Of a DNA stretch of 64,000 nt, positions 1-8,518 are shown one piece after another. Position numbers and translations under genes: made by a program. The DNA comes from Streptomyces sp. NBC_00569 (lineage in GTDB: Bacteria > Actinomycetota > Actinomycetes > Streptomycetales > Streptomycetaceae): positions 8,549,001-8,613,000 of the forward strand of contig NZ_CP107783.1 in NCBI RefSeq assembly GCF_036345255.1, in the 5' to 3' direction. The notes under the pieces are model-generated. The model was not told the DNA's origin. It did not search any database and saw only the letters and a list, made by a program, of their open reading frames with translations. Within the stretch, counting starts at the first letter, position 1; every line of letters begins with the position of its first letter.

Positions 1-1
1 G

Positions 2-1000
2 GTGCCCGCGCCGACAGGGGGTAACCGGCTCGGTCGGATGACGACGCGGCAGGCCGTGCAGGCCACTGTGGGAGCCGGGTTCGCGCTCGCTGCCGGGCAG
101 GTGCTCTCCGACGAGCGCTGGTATTGGGCAGTCGGCGCCACGTGGTGGGTGTTCGTCAATACGACCTCGCGCGGCGAGACAGTGGTGCGGGGATTCAGAC
201 GGTTCCTGGGAACAGCGCTGGGTGTGGTGCTGGGCTTCGCAGTTGCTGTGCCGCTGCACCATGAGCCGATGATTGCCGCCGTAGTCATCGCGCTCAGCGT
301 CTTCGGGATCTTCTACACCGCCGCCGTCTCCTATACGTGGATGATGTTCGCGGTGACCGTGATGGCGAGCATGCTGTACGGGCTGCTCGGGGTGCTCGAC
401 ACGGGGCTACTTGCACTACGGGTAAGCGAGACGGCGGTCGGCGCGCTCGGAGCTGTGCTGGCAGTGCTGTTCGTGCTTCCGGTGACCACGCACTCGGTGA
501 CCGACGCATGGGTCGAGCGTGCGCTGCACTGTGTGCACGCCTGCACGGCTGAGACCGCGGCACGGCTCGCCGGAAGCGCGGACGCCGATCCAGTCCCGCT
601 CGTGGCGGAGTTGGACGCGATCCTGGGGCGGGTGCGGCTGTCGCTCACGCCGCTCGTGCATCCCTTCAGCCCGATGCGGGCGCGCAAGAAGCGCGCTCGG
701 CAGGTGCTCGCGCTGCTCGACGACTGCGCGCGTGAGGTGCGCGGGCTCGCGTCGGTAGCAGCCGACCCGGAGGCCTCTCACGACGCGCGGCTTGCTGCTG
801 CCTGCTGGCGGGTAGAGGCCGCAGTCGAGGCGCTTACCGACGCGCCGACCGTCCGTCGGCGCGTCCGCGTCGACGATGCGGCGGCTCCCGAACCTACAGG
901 CGCCGAGCCCGTGCTCGCCCACCTCCAGGCCCTGGAGCACGCTTTGCTTGAACTCGCTGTCCCCCTGCGCAGGACCCGTCAGGTTTCGTCGAGCGCCTGA
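2..1000 (+). CDS. FUSC-family membrane protein, copy 1 (5' end outside window)
   Basis: The visible 332 residues align almost end to end with the full-length protein at 2275-3420, roughly 85% identical by eye, from the PTGG segment through the TTRQAVQATVGAGFALAAGQ stretch to the C-terminus. The full-length copy has about 50 more N-terminal residues, so this reading frame very probably starts before base 1; the GTG at base 2 aligns with an internal Val. FUSC/aromatic-acid-exporter-type proteins have an N-terminal bundle of membrane helices and a cytosolic helical domain, and both are recognisable. Its codons use more A and T than copy 2, which suggests a foreign or more diverged origin. It ends 27 bp before the convergent integrase stop. 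Substrate unknown. Confidence 0.8.
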   Translation: MPAPTGGNRLGRMTTRQAVQATVGAGFALAAGQVLSDERWYWAVGATWWVFVNTTSRGETVVRGFRRFLGTALGVVLGFAVAVPLHHEPMIAAVVIALSVFGIFYTAAVSYTWMMFAVTVMASMLYGLLGVLDTGLLALRVSETAVGALGAVLAVLFVLPVTTHSVTDAWVERALHCVHACTAETAARLAGSADADPVPLVAELDAILGRVRLSLTPLVHPFSPMRARKKRARQVLALLDDCAREVRGLASVAADPEASHDARLAAACWRVEAAVEALTDAPTVRRRVRVDDAAAPEPTGAEPVLAHLQALEHALLELAVPLRRTRQVSSSA

Positions 1001-1026
1001 GCCGACGAGGCTGTGCAGCGCATCGG

Positions 1027-2184
1027 TCAGATACCTGTGTTGAGCAGCCTCGCGGCCCTCCCGATAGAGGACGGCATCAGGTGCCGGTAGCTGCGGTAGG
1101 TCACCTCGATGGACTTGTGGCCCATCCATTCGGCGACATCCGTGATCGGGATGCCCATGCTGAGGCAATTGGAAGCGAAGAAGTGGCGAAGGCCGTACAT
1201 CGTGTAGGGCACCTTGATACCCGCTGAGCGCAGAACCTTCCGCCACTTACTGCGAAACGCATTTCCGCAGTAGTACGGGCTGCCGCCGACGCCGGCTCCT
1301 CCCCGTCCGCCATTGGTCAGTAGGTACCCGTGATCATCGGCGGCGTGAGTCTCCGCGTATTGCAGCAAGAATGCTCGCGTCTTTGCGGGCAGTGGCGTCT
1401 CGCGGAATTCTCCCCAGCTGCGGTGCTTGAGCGGTGCTGGTATTCGCTGGCGCCCATGAATCTGATTACTGATGCGGTAGACATCGTCGGCGACGAGCCC
1501 GTTGATGTTGGTGGCGTGTGCCTCACCGTTTCGTAGGCCACATGACGACATCATTTCCACTACGAGGCGCAAGTCTTCGTCGTGTGCGTGCTGCCTGATG
1601 AGGTTGAGCTCCTCCAGGGACGGGATGAGGATGTCCTTGCGCCGGTAGTCCGGGGGAGTGGCGTCCATGAACGGGTCTAGGCCCAGGGCACCGCGAAGCC
1701 GCGCCGAGTTGATCGCCAGACGCAGAACTTTGTACGCGGTCATCTGCGCCGCGCTGCCGATGCCGTCGAGGGCCATGTCGGCGACGAAGTCGTCCACGGT
1801 GTCGGCTGTGAAGGTGCCGATCTTGCGTGACCCCAGGCGGGGGAATATGTGCACCGTCAGAGCCCGCTCGTAGCTTTCGACGCTATTGTCCGTGAGCCCG
1901 CGTGCTCGGTGCCGAATCCAGTTGGACGCGAAGTCCTCAAGAGTCTGGACGGCGATCCTCTCTCCGTCGGAGGGGCCTGCCTTCGCTGCTCCCTTCTTCG
2001 CCTGGTACATCTCCGTGAGCCGGGTCGTCGCCTTGTCCTGTGTGGCGTAGCCCGACTCCTCACGTTGCTTGCCGAACGCGTCCCTGTAGCGGATCTTGTA
2101 GGGGTGCAGGCACCGGGTCGGTGCCTTGCAATCGCACTCCTTGAAGAAGCTGCCCATCCCGCGTGCGAGGGTCTTGGTGGCCAC
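1027..2184 (-). CDS. Tyrosine recombinase (site-specific integrase)
   Basis: 385-residue phage/integrative-element integrase starting at GTG. The N-terminus has a Cys-rich motif (ECDCKAPTRCLHPYK) typical of actinomycete integrases, followed by a SAM-like core-binding domain and the catalytic domain. Visible catalytic parts are the first Arg in SCGLRNGEA, the box YGLRHFFAS (normal HxxR first His replaced by Tyr), the WMGHKS His, and the nucleophilic Tyr in SYRHL near the C-terminus. It lies between two FUSC gene copies. No excisionase, replication or transfer genes are visible, so only one edge of an element or a remnant is in view. Lower GC than the neighbouring host genes. Activity is unproven because of the Tyr-for-His change. 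Confidence 0.92.
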   Translation of the reverse strand: MATKTLARGMGSFFKECDCKAPTRCLHPYKIRYRDAFGKQREESGYATQDKATTRLTEMYQAKKGAAKAGPSDGERIAVQTLEDFASNWIRHRARGLTDNSVESYERALTVHIFPRLGSRKIGTFTADTVDDFVADMALDGIGSAAQMTAYKVLRLAINSARLRGALGLDPFMDATPPDYRRKDILIPSLEELNLIRQHAHDEDLRLVVEMMSSCGLRNGEAHATNINGLVADDVYRISNQIHGRQRIPAPLKHRSWGEFRETPLPAKTRAFLLQYAETHAADDHGYLLTNGGRGGAGVGGSPYYCGNAFRSKWRKVLRSAGIKVPYTMYGLRHFFASNCLSMGIPITDVAEWMGHKSIEVTYRSYRHLMPSSIGRAARLLNTGI

Positions 2185-2186
2185 GT

Positions 2187-2246
2187 GCTGACTCCGTACT
2201 CATGCTGACCTTTTGCTGACCCCGGGGGCGTCAGTATGGCGCTGAC
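2187..2246. promoter_or_regulatory. Four direct GCTGAC repeats upstream of integrase
   Basis: GCTGAC occurs at 2187-2192, 2204-2209, 2215-2220 and 2241-2246, three of them followed by C. They sit between the integrase start and the start of FUSC copy 2. Short repeated hexamers next to an integrase gene are what arm-type integrase or excisionase sites look like. This is inference from position and repetition only. Confidence 0.4.
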
Positions 2247-2274
2247 CTGCGGCCGCGCCTAACGAGCAGCTTTC

Positions 2275-3420
2275 ATGACCTTCTTCGCCGCGCAGTTCCT
2301 GCACACCGTGCCGGACCAGCTCCCCGAGCTGTACGCGGCCGTACTCCTCTCGCTGGCCGCCGCGTCCGTCGTGCGGTTCGGCCTGTGGTGCTACGAGCGC
2401 CGGCTGCCGGCGCCCGCGGCGGTGGCGGCGCCCACCGGCGGGAGCCGGCTCGCGCGCATCACGACGCGGCAGGCCGTGCAGGCGACCGTGGGCGCCGGCT
2501 TCGCGCTCGCCGCCGGTCAGGTGCTGTCCGACCAGCGGTGGTACTGGGCCGTGGGTGCCACGTGGTGGGTGTTCGTGAACACGACGTCCCGCGGGGAGAC
2601 CGTGGTGCGCGGGTTCCGGCGGTTCCTCGGCACGGTGCTGGGGATCGTGCTCGGCTTCGTGGTGGCCGTGCCGCTGCACGACGAGCCGGTCGCGGCCGCC
2701 GTGATCGTCGCGCTCAGCGTGTTCGGGATCTTCTACACCGCCGCTGTCTCGTACACGTGGATGATGCTCGCCGTCACCGTGATGGCGAGCATGCTGTACG
2801 GCCTGCTCGGCGTGCTCGACCCGGCACTGCTCGCCCTTCGGGTCGGCGAGACCGCCGTCGGGGCGCTCGGCGCCGTGCTCGCGGTGCTGCTCGTGCTGCC
2901 GGTGACCACGCACTCCGTCACCGACGCGTGGGTCGAGCGGGCGCTGCGCTGTGTGCACGCCTGCACCGCCGAGGCCGCCGCCCGGCTCGCGGGCTCGCCG
3001 ACGGCCGACCCGGCCCGGCGCGTGGCCGAACTGGAGTCGATCCTCGGCAGGGTGCGGCTCTCGCTCGCGCCGCTGGTGCATCCGTTCAGCCCGATGCGGG
3101 CGCGGATGGGCCGGGCCCGGCACGTACTCGCGCTGCTCGACGACTGTGCGCGCGAGGTGCGCGGGCTCGCCTCGGTCGTCGCCGACCCGGAGGCCTCGCA
3201 CGACGCCCGGCTCGCCGCGGCCTGCTGGCGCGTGGAGACCGCCGTCGAGGCGCTCACCGACGCCCCGGCGAGCGGGCAGCGCCGCCGGACCGCATCCGCC
3301 GCGGAGCCGCAGCTCGTCGAGGGCGAACCCGTGCTGGCCCATCTCCACGCCTTGGAGCAGGCACTGCTCGAACTCGCCGTCCCGCTGCGCGGATCCAACC
3401 GGGTCGCGGTCGGCGCCTGA
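2275..3420 (+). CDS. FUSC-family membrane protein, copy 2 (full length)
   Basis: 381 residues from ATG. The N-terminal half contains several hydrophobic helices (LYAAVLLSLAAASVVRFGLW; later segments around residues 75-190), then a soluble helical C-terminal part, the usual layout of bacterial FUSC proteins related to aromatic-acid efflux pumps. The gene is a near-duplicate of the partial gene at the left window edge, with the integrase between them. GC-rich third positions match the rest of the chromosome, so this is probably the resident copy. The Shine-Dalgarno is weak. The transported compound cannot be inferred. Confidence 0.85.
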   Translation: MTFFAAQFLHTVPDQLPELYAAVLLSLAAASVVRFGLWCYERRLPAPAAVAAPTGGSRLARITTRQAVQATVGAGFALAAGQVLSDQRWYWAVGATWWVFVNTTSRGETVVRGFRRFLGTVLGIVLGFVVAVPLHDEPVAAAVIVALSVFGIFYTAAVSYTWMMLAVTVMASMLYGLLGVLDPALLALRVGETAVGALGAVLAVLLVLPVTTHSVTDAWVERALRCVHACTAEAAARLAGSPTADPARRVAELESILGRVRLSLAPLVHPFSPMRARMGRARHVLALLDDCAREVRGLASVVADPEASHDARLAAACWRVETAVEALTDAPASGQRRRTASAAEPQLVEGEPVLAHLHALEQALLELAVPLRGSNRVAVGA

Positions 3421-3446
3421 GTCCTCGCCGCTCCGGCCTGGCGAGA

Positions 3447-3472
3447 GGGCGCGCGCTGGATATTTCGCGCCC
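3447..3472 (+). terminator. Hairpin after FUSC copy 2
   Basis: GGGCGCG at 3447-3453 pairs with CGCGCCC at 3466-3472 around a 12-base AT-containing loop, 26 bp after the FUSC stop. It fits a GC-rich terminator without a U tract. The remaining space to 3720 (the roughly 300-bp gap before the NOS gene) holds no gene I can support; it presumably contains the NOS promoter. Confidence 0.5.
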
Positions 3473-3720
3473 CTGCAGTGCTCTTCGCGCTCTCCACGGG
3501 GTGGGGTCTGATCGCGCGCACGGTCGCGGCCCTACGTCACTGGTCCTACCTGCGGAAATGCCGCGCGAGGTGGACGGCCGGGTGCGGCCCGGGGCGGGTT
3601 TGCCTGTCACGTAGACGACGGATCGGCCCCCGGACGGGTGACGCAGCGGCATCATGTGGACGCACGGAGTGCGCGGCCCCGCGGGAGGGCCCGCGGCCGG
3701 GGACCCCCTGGGAGTGCGCC

Positions 3721-5100
3721 ATGCCCGATACACCACAGCGAACCGACGGTCCCGCCGGCTGGCTGGACCGAGCCGAGGCAAGAGACGGAGGCGCGGCCCG
3801 GGGCGAAGGCACGGCGTGGGACAGAGGGGCGGCGCGGGGCGGAGTCGCGAGCGGAGACGGCGCCGTCGGCTGGGGCGCAGGCTTCCAGGAACGGCACGAT
3901 CGCTGCCCGGAAGCCGCCACCCGCCGTCACCCTTCCGCCGCCGCCGGAATCGGCCACCCGCGCACACCCGGCCCCCGTGATCCAGCACCCCGCACCCCGG
4001 AACTCTGGCCCGCGGCCTCCGACTTCATCCGCGCCCACCACGCCGAGGAGCGCCTCGGCGACCCGGCCCCCCGCCTCGCGGAGGCATACGCCGAGATCGC
4101 GGAGTCAGGAACGTATGGCCACACCGAGCGCGAGCTCACCTTCGGGGCCCGCGTCGCCTGGCGGAACGCCAACCGCTGCATCGGCCGCCTCTACTGGAAC
4201 TCCCTGCACGTCCGTGACCGCCGCCACCTCACCGCCGCCGAAGACATCGCGGCCGCCTGCGCCGACCATCTGCGCGGGGCCTCCCAGGGCGGCCGCATCC
4301 GCCCCCTGATCACCGTCTTCGCACCCGACGCGCCGGACCGCCCCGGACCGCGCATCTGGAACGAACAGCTCATCCGGTACGCGGGGTACGTGCAGCGCGA
4401 CGGCCGTGTCGTCGGCGACCCGCGCAACGAGGGCCTCACCGCGCTCGCCCGGCGCCTCGGCTGGCGCGGCGGCGACGGCACCCCCTTCGACGTACTGCCC
4501 CTGATCGTCCAGGGCACCGACGACAAACCGCGCTGCTTCGACCTGCCGCCCGACGCGGTCCTCGAGGTCCCCATCGAGCACGAGGACCACGACTGGTGGG
4601 CCGGGCTGCGCCTGCGCTGGCACGCCGTGCCCGCCCTGTCCACGATGTGCCTGGAGATCGGCGGGATCTGCTACCAGGCCGCCCCCTTCAACGGCTGGTA
4701 CATGGGCACCGAGATAGGTGCCCGCAACCTCGCCGACACCGACCGCTACGACCTCCTGCCGCGTATCGCGGAACGCCTCGGCCTCGACACCACCAGCGAC
4801 CGCTCCCTGTGGAAGGACCGCGCCCTCGTCGAACTGAACCGCGCCGTCCTGTACTCCTTCGACCGCGCCGGCGTCACCGTCACGGACCATCACACCGAGT
4901 CCCGCCGCTTCCTCACCCACCTCGACCGTGAGGAGCGCAAGGGCCGCACGGTCGGCGCCGACTGGTCCTGGATCGTGCCGCCGATCTCCGGCTCGGCCAC
5001 CCCCGTCTTCCACCGCACGTACGACACCACGGAGCGCACGCCGGCGTACGTACAGCATCCCGAGGCACTCGCCAGGGCGTCCGGCGACTTCCTGGTCTAG
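3721..5100 (+). CDS. nos: Bacterial nitric oxide synthase oxygenase
   Basis: 459 residues starting at ATG 3721, preceded by GGGAG. It converts L-arginine to NO and citrulline with heme and tetrahydropterin, using an external reductase. The NOS oxygenase core begins near residue 95. The proximal heme-ligand Cys lies in WRNANRCIGRLYW (about residue 153); substrate-binding Glu is in WYMGTEIGARNL, preceded by the CLEIGGICYQAAPFNGW segment; the pterin/C-terminal region PPISGSATPVFHRTYD is intact. About 90 residues of Gly/Ala/Arg-rich sequence precede the core, longer than in Bacillus NOS. There is no reductase domain and no neighbouring thaxtomin-type or P450 gene, so it is a stand-alone enzyme. 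A start further downstream cannot be excluded. Confidence 0.93.
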   Translation: MPDTPQRTDGPAGWLDRAEARDGGAARGEGTAWDRGAARGGVASGDGAVGWGAGFQERHDRCPEAATRRHPSAAAGIGHPRTPGPRDPAPRTPELWPAASDFIRAHHAEERLGDPAPRLAEAYAEIAESGTYGHTERELTFGARVAWRNANRCIGRLYWNSLHVRDRRHLTAAEDIAAACADHLRGASQGGRIRPLITVFAPDAPDRPGPRIWNEQLIRYAGYVQRDGRVVGDPRNEGLTALARRLGWRGGDGTPFDVLPLIVQGTDDKPRCFDLPPDAVLEVPIEHEDHDWWAGLRLRWHAVPALSTMCLEIGGICYQAAPFNGWYMGTEIGARNLADTDRYDLLPRIAERLGLDTTSDRSLWKDRALVELNRAVLYSFDRAGVTVTDHHTESRRFLTHLDREERKGRTVGADWSWIVPPISGSATPVFHRTYDTTERTPAYVQHPEALARASGDFLV

Positions 5101-5258
5101 GGCCCTTCGTCCGGATCGGGCCGGGTCCGCGGGATCTTGCACGCACATCTGCCGCGTTGTCGTCGGTCGCCGGATCCACGCCCTGGGCCCGCTGCTACCG
5201 TCGGCCGCACGAACGGGGAGCACCGGGCTCACCGTGCACGCGGTGCAAGGGGATTCGT

Positions 5259-6299
5259 GTGGGTGACAGGCAGGGCGGACGGGCGTACATCGGATCCTTC
5301 ACCGCCGCGGGAGGCTCCGGGATCCTCACCGCGTCCGTCCACATGGACAGCGGCTCACTCACCGTGCTCAGTGCCGTCGACTCGCTTCCCGACCCCTCGT
5401 ATCTCGCGCTCTCGCCCGCGCGCGACATCCTCTACGCGGTGAGCGAGACCGCCGAGGGGGCCGTCGCAGCGTTCCGTACCGGGGACGGCAAGCCCGAACC
5501 CGCCGGGCGCGGCGTGTCCGTGCGCGGTTCGGGCCCCACCCACCTCGCCCTGTACGAAGGTCATGTACTCACCGCCAACTACGGTTCCGGCAGCGTCACT
5601 TCGGTACGGCTGCGCGCCGACGGCACCCTCGACGGCGGGTCGGTCGACGTGCTGCGTCACGAGGGTTCGGGCACGCATCCCAAGCGCCAGCAGGGCCCGC
5701 ACACCCACCAGGTGACGCCGGACCCCAGCGGCCGCTGGGCCGTCAGCGTGGACCTGGGCACCGACTCCGTGCGGGTCTGCTCGATGCGGGGCGGGCGCCT
5801 GGACGTGCACCGCGAGGTCGCGCTGCGGCCCGGCTCGGGACCGCGTCACCTCGCGTTCCACCCGCGCGGCGACCGCGCGTACATCCTGAACGAGCTCACG
5901 CCGACCCTCACCGTCTGCCACTGGGACGCCGACGGCGGCGCCCTGCAGCCGCTCGGCGAGATCCCCGTGCTGCCGGACGCGCCGCACGGCGACGCGTTCC
6001 CCTCCGAGGCCGTCGTATCGCCCGACGGGCGCTTCCTGTGGGCCGCCACACGCGGCGCGAACGTCATCTCCGTCCTCGCTCTCGACGCCACCGGGGACCG
6101 GCCGACGCTGCGCGCCACCGTCTCCTGCGGCGGCGACTGGCCGCGCGACCTGGCCCTGCACCCCTCGGGCCGATTCCTGTACGCGGCGAACGAGCGGTCC
6201 GGCGACGTGACGTGGTTCTCCGTCGACCCCGAGACCGGCCTCCCGCGTCGCAGCGGCTCCATCGAGGCGCCCGCCGCGTCCTGCGTGATCTTCGGCTGA
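5259..6299 (+). CDS. Lactonase-family beta-propeller (6-phosphogluconolactonase-like)
   Basis: 346 residues from GTG 5259, which has AAGGGG six bases upstream. It begins with the family signature AYIGSFT and carries repeated propeller blades (HQVTPDPSGRWAVSVDLGTD, then GSGPRHLAFHPRGDRAYILN, then ALHPSGRFLYAANERSGDV). Such seven-bladed cytosolic proteins (Pfam Lactonase, YbhE-like) hydrolyse 6-phosphogluconolactone in some bacteria, but many family members are uncharacterised. It follows the NOS gene by 158 bp and ends at a strong shared terminator. An ATG at 5157 is in frame but lacks a good ribosome site. Confidence 0.85.
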   Translation: MGDRQGGRAYIGSFTAAGGSGILTASVHMDSGSLTVLSAVDSLPDPSYLALSPARDILYAVSETAEGAVAAFRTGDGKPEPAGRGVSVRGSGPTHLALYEGHVLTANYGSGSVTSVRLRADGTLDGGSVDVLRHEGSGTHPKRQQGPHTHQVTPDPSGRWAVSVDLGTDSVRVCSMRGGRLDVHREVALRPGSGPRHLAFHPRGDRAYILNELTPTLTVCHWDADGGALQPLGEIPVLPDAPHGDAFPSEAVVSPDGRFLWAATRGANVISVLALDATGDRPTLRATVSCGGDWPRDLALHPSGRFLYAANERSGDVTWFSVDPETGLPRRSGSIEAPAASCVIFG

Positions 6300-6317
6300 G
6301 ACGTTCCCCAGCGGGTA

Positions 6318-6359
6318 CGGCGACGGGCCCGACCCCACCGGGGTTCGGGCCCGTCGCCG
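6318..6359. terminator. Strong bidirectional terminator
   Basis: A 15-bp perfect stem (6318-6332 with 6345-6359) is extended by an inner CCCC/GGGG stem around an ACC loop, with one bulged T. It sits between the convergent lactonase and CbiX-like genes and would serve both. Confidence 0.85.
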
Positions 6360-6382
6360 GGTGCCTGTGCGGTCCGGGTCCG

Positions 6383-7333
6383 CTAGAGGACCGGCGCGCC
6401 CTGCGGCTGCTGCGGGGCGATACCCAGCGCCGTCGTGTACTTCGACAGGGCCAGCTTGCCGATCGCCGGGTAGGCGCCCAGCGACTCGGCGGAGGCGCAG
6501 CCCGCCTCGTTCGCCGCCGCCTCGAGGAGGCTGGCGTCTATCTCCGGGCCGATCAGGTACGGGGCGAGTGCCAGCTGCTGCGAGCCGGATCCGCGCAGCT
6601 GCTCGGCGGTCACCGCGATGGCGCCCTCCTCGTCGAGCGCGGCCGCCATGACCGGCACCGCGAGGCGCGCGGCCAGGAGCATGCCGGTGATCCCGGCCGC
6701 CTGGACGGCCTCGTCGCCGCCGACCGAGGCGAGGATGATGCCGTCGGCGGCGGTCGCCACCGTGAACAGCCGGGCGCGGTCGGCGCGGGCCAGGCCCGCC
6801 TCCGACAGACGCACGTGCAGGCCCTCCGCGAGCAGCGGGTGCGGGCCGAGGACGTCCGTCAGCTCGGCGGCCGTACGGCTGTCGATCACGGCCTGGCGGA
6901 TGCGGCGCGTGAGCGCGCTGTCCGGGCCCGCGAGCAGGGGCACGACCACGGCGACCGGTCCGTCGGGCTCCGCGACGTCGGCGCCCGCGGCACGGGCCTG
7001 CTCGAAACGGGCGGTGCGCTCCTTCGCGGCGCGCGAGAGCACGGCCCGCAGGGAGGGGAACTCGGCGAACGCCGAGGCCTCGGCGGCCTCAGAGTCGTCA
7101 CCGTCGAGGTATCCGATGCGGGCGTCGAGGCCCGGCAGCTCGGAGCGGGCGATGCTGACTACCTCTTCGGCGAGGCTGCGCGAGGCGTTGCTGGGCGCGC
7201 CGGGCACCGCGAGGACGAGTGCGGGTGCGCCCTCGGGAGCGGCCACGGGTTCCGGGCGGCGGTGCCGACCGGGCTGACGGGGTCGCGGCATTCGTACAGG
7301 CAGGCCGGATGCAGGCCCAGTGGGGGAGCTCAT
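6383..7333 (-). CDS. Sirohydrochlorin chelatase/CbiX-like protein
   Basis: 316 residues. The first ~35 are basic and Pro-rich; then LVLAVPGAPSNASRSLAEEV begins a CbiX/SirB-type alpha-beta fold with two similar halves (first half ending near VAVVVPLLAGPDS, second around GPHPLLAEGLHVRL to the C-terminus). Proteins of this type insert Co2+ or Fe2+ into sirohydrochlorin in cobalamin or siroheme synthesis. The usual first-half His is not evident here, so the metal and the activity are uncertain. No cob/cys genes adjoin. It is separated by 132 bp from the upstream kinase gene and ends at the shared terminator at 6318-6359. Confidence 0.7.
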   Translation of the reverse strand: MSSPTGPASGLPVRMPRPRQPGRHRRPEPVAAPEGAPALVLAVPGAPSNASRSLAEEVVSIARSELPGLDARIGYLDGDDSEAAEASAFAEFPSLRAVLSRAAKERTARFEQARAAGADVAEPDGPVAVVVPLLAGPDSALTRRIRQAVIDSRTAAELTDVLGPHPLLAEGLHVRLSEAGLARADRARLFTVATAADGIILASVGGDEAVQAAGITGMLLAARLAVPVMAAALDEEGAIAVTAEQLRGSGSQQLALAPYLIGPEIDASLLEAAANEAGCASAESLGAYPAIGKLALSKYTTALGIAPQQPQGAPVL

Positions 7334-7465
7334 GCCGCCGCATGCTACTGGCTCACGGGTCTCCCTTGTTCGGGGAGGGGGCAGCTGAGCGGTATCCGTC
7401 CGTATTTATCCTTTCGGTTACGAATGGCTCAACTGTCCAGGTCAGAAGGGGCGCAAGGGCCTCCG

Positions 7466-8518
7466 TCAGCGGTCGACGGCCTCCTGTGGGACGTGGAGGA
7501 GGCGGCCGTCGCACGGCAGGCGCAGACCGTCGACGGCGAGCGCGGCGGCGATCACCAGCGCACCGTGCAGAGGGTCGCCGGTCGCCGACACCGCGTCGGC
7601 GTACGGGAGTTGCTCCGCGAGCTCGGCGCGGAGCGGGGCGAGCAGTGGCTCGCCCATCTTGAACAGGCCGCCGGTGAGCGCCACTTCACTGCCGTCACCT
7701 GTCGGGCACACCGCGGCCGCCGCCGCGGCGATATGTCCGGCCGCCTCGCGCAGGATGCCGGCGGCGACGGAGTCGTCGAGTGCGGCGCGGGCCACGTCTG
7801 GGGCGAAGGCGGCGAGGACGGCGGGACGGTCCGTGCGCGGGTAGATCCGGGCCGGAAGTCCGGCCGCCGGGCCGAACCGCTCCTCGGCGAGGGCGAGCAG
7901 CGCGGCGGAACCCCCGCGGCGCCCGTCGTGCGCGCGCATCGCCGCGTCCAGGCCCGCACGCCCGATCCACGCACCGCCACCGCAGTCGCCGAGGAGGTGC
8001 CCCCAGCCGTCGGCCCGGTGCCAGGAGGTGAGGTCCGTACCGAGCGCGATCATGCCCGTGCCCGCGGCGACGACCGCGCCGGGCCGCTGGCCGAGCGCGC
8101 CCGCGTAGGCGGTGACACCGTCCGCGGCCAACGCGAGCCGCCGTACGCCCAGTTCGGCCGCGAGGGCGCCCGGGAGTTCGGCCCGCAGTCCGTCGCCGAG
8201 CGTGGCCATGCCAGCCGCGCCGACGGCGACCGCTGCCAGCCGCGGCACGCCAGGGCCGCGGTCGCCGACGCGGGCGAGCAGCTCCCGGGCCATCGGAAGC
8301 ATCTGTTCGAGCAGATGCCCGGCGTCGATGCCCGCCGCACCGGTCCGCACGGGCTCGCGGGACACCGTCGTCCAGGGACGGGTGAGATCCCCGGCCGAGG
8401 CGAGCGCCACGCGCAGACCGGAACCGCCGGAGTCGACGCCGAGGACCCACCCCGGGCCCGCGGGATCGTCCCCGCCGTGGCCCGGACCGGGCTCGGCAGC
8501 GGCGGGCCCGCGCGTCAC
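7466..8518 (-). CDS. BadF/BadG/N-acetylglucosamine-kinase-type ATPase
   Basis: 350 residues beginning at a GTG that overlaps the upstream ung stop as GTGA (8515-8518). It is an ASKHA-fold sugar kinase: phosphate-1 loop [15 protein letters not shown], phosphate-2 region [14 protein letters not shown], glycine-rich [17 protein letters not shown], and adenosine motif [13 protein letters not shown]. The family phosphorylates N-acetylglucosamine or other aminosugars; the closely similar BadF-type benzoyl-CoA reductase activators are unlikely in this context. The overlap implies translation coupled to uracil-DNA glycosylase. Substrate inferred by family only. Confidence 0.85.
   Translation of the reverse strand: MTRGPAAAEPGPGHGGDDPAGPGWVLGVDSGGSGLRVALASAGDLTRPWTTVSREPVRTGAAGIDAGHLLEQMLPMARELLARVGDRGPGVPRLAAVAVGAAGMATLGDGLRAELPGALAAELGVRRLALAADGVTAYAGALGQRPGAVVAAGTGMIALGTDLTSWHRADGWGHLLGDCGGGAWIGRAGLDAAMRAHDGRRGGSAALLALAEERFGPAAGLPARIYPRTDRPAVLAAFAPDVARAALDDSVAAGILREAAGHIAAAAAAVCPTGDGSEVALTGGLFKMGEPLLAPLRAELAEQLPYADAVSATGDPLHGALVIAAALAVDGLRLPCDGRLLHVPQEAVDR

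Noticed and set aside
2200..3348. Long reverse-strand frame antisense to FUSC copy 2
   Set aside because: Its composition (Arg/Gly/His-rich, no fold) mirrors the high-GC sense codons; similar shadows occur opposite almost every gene here.
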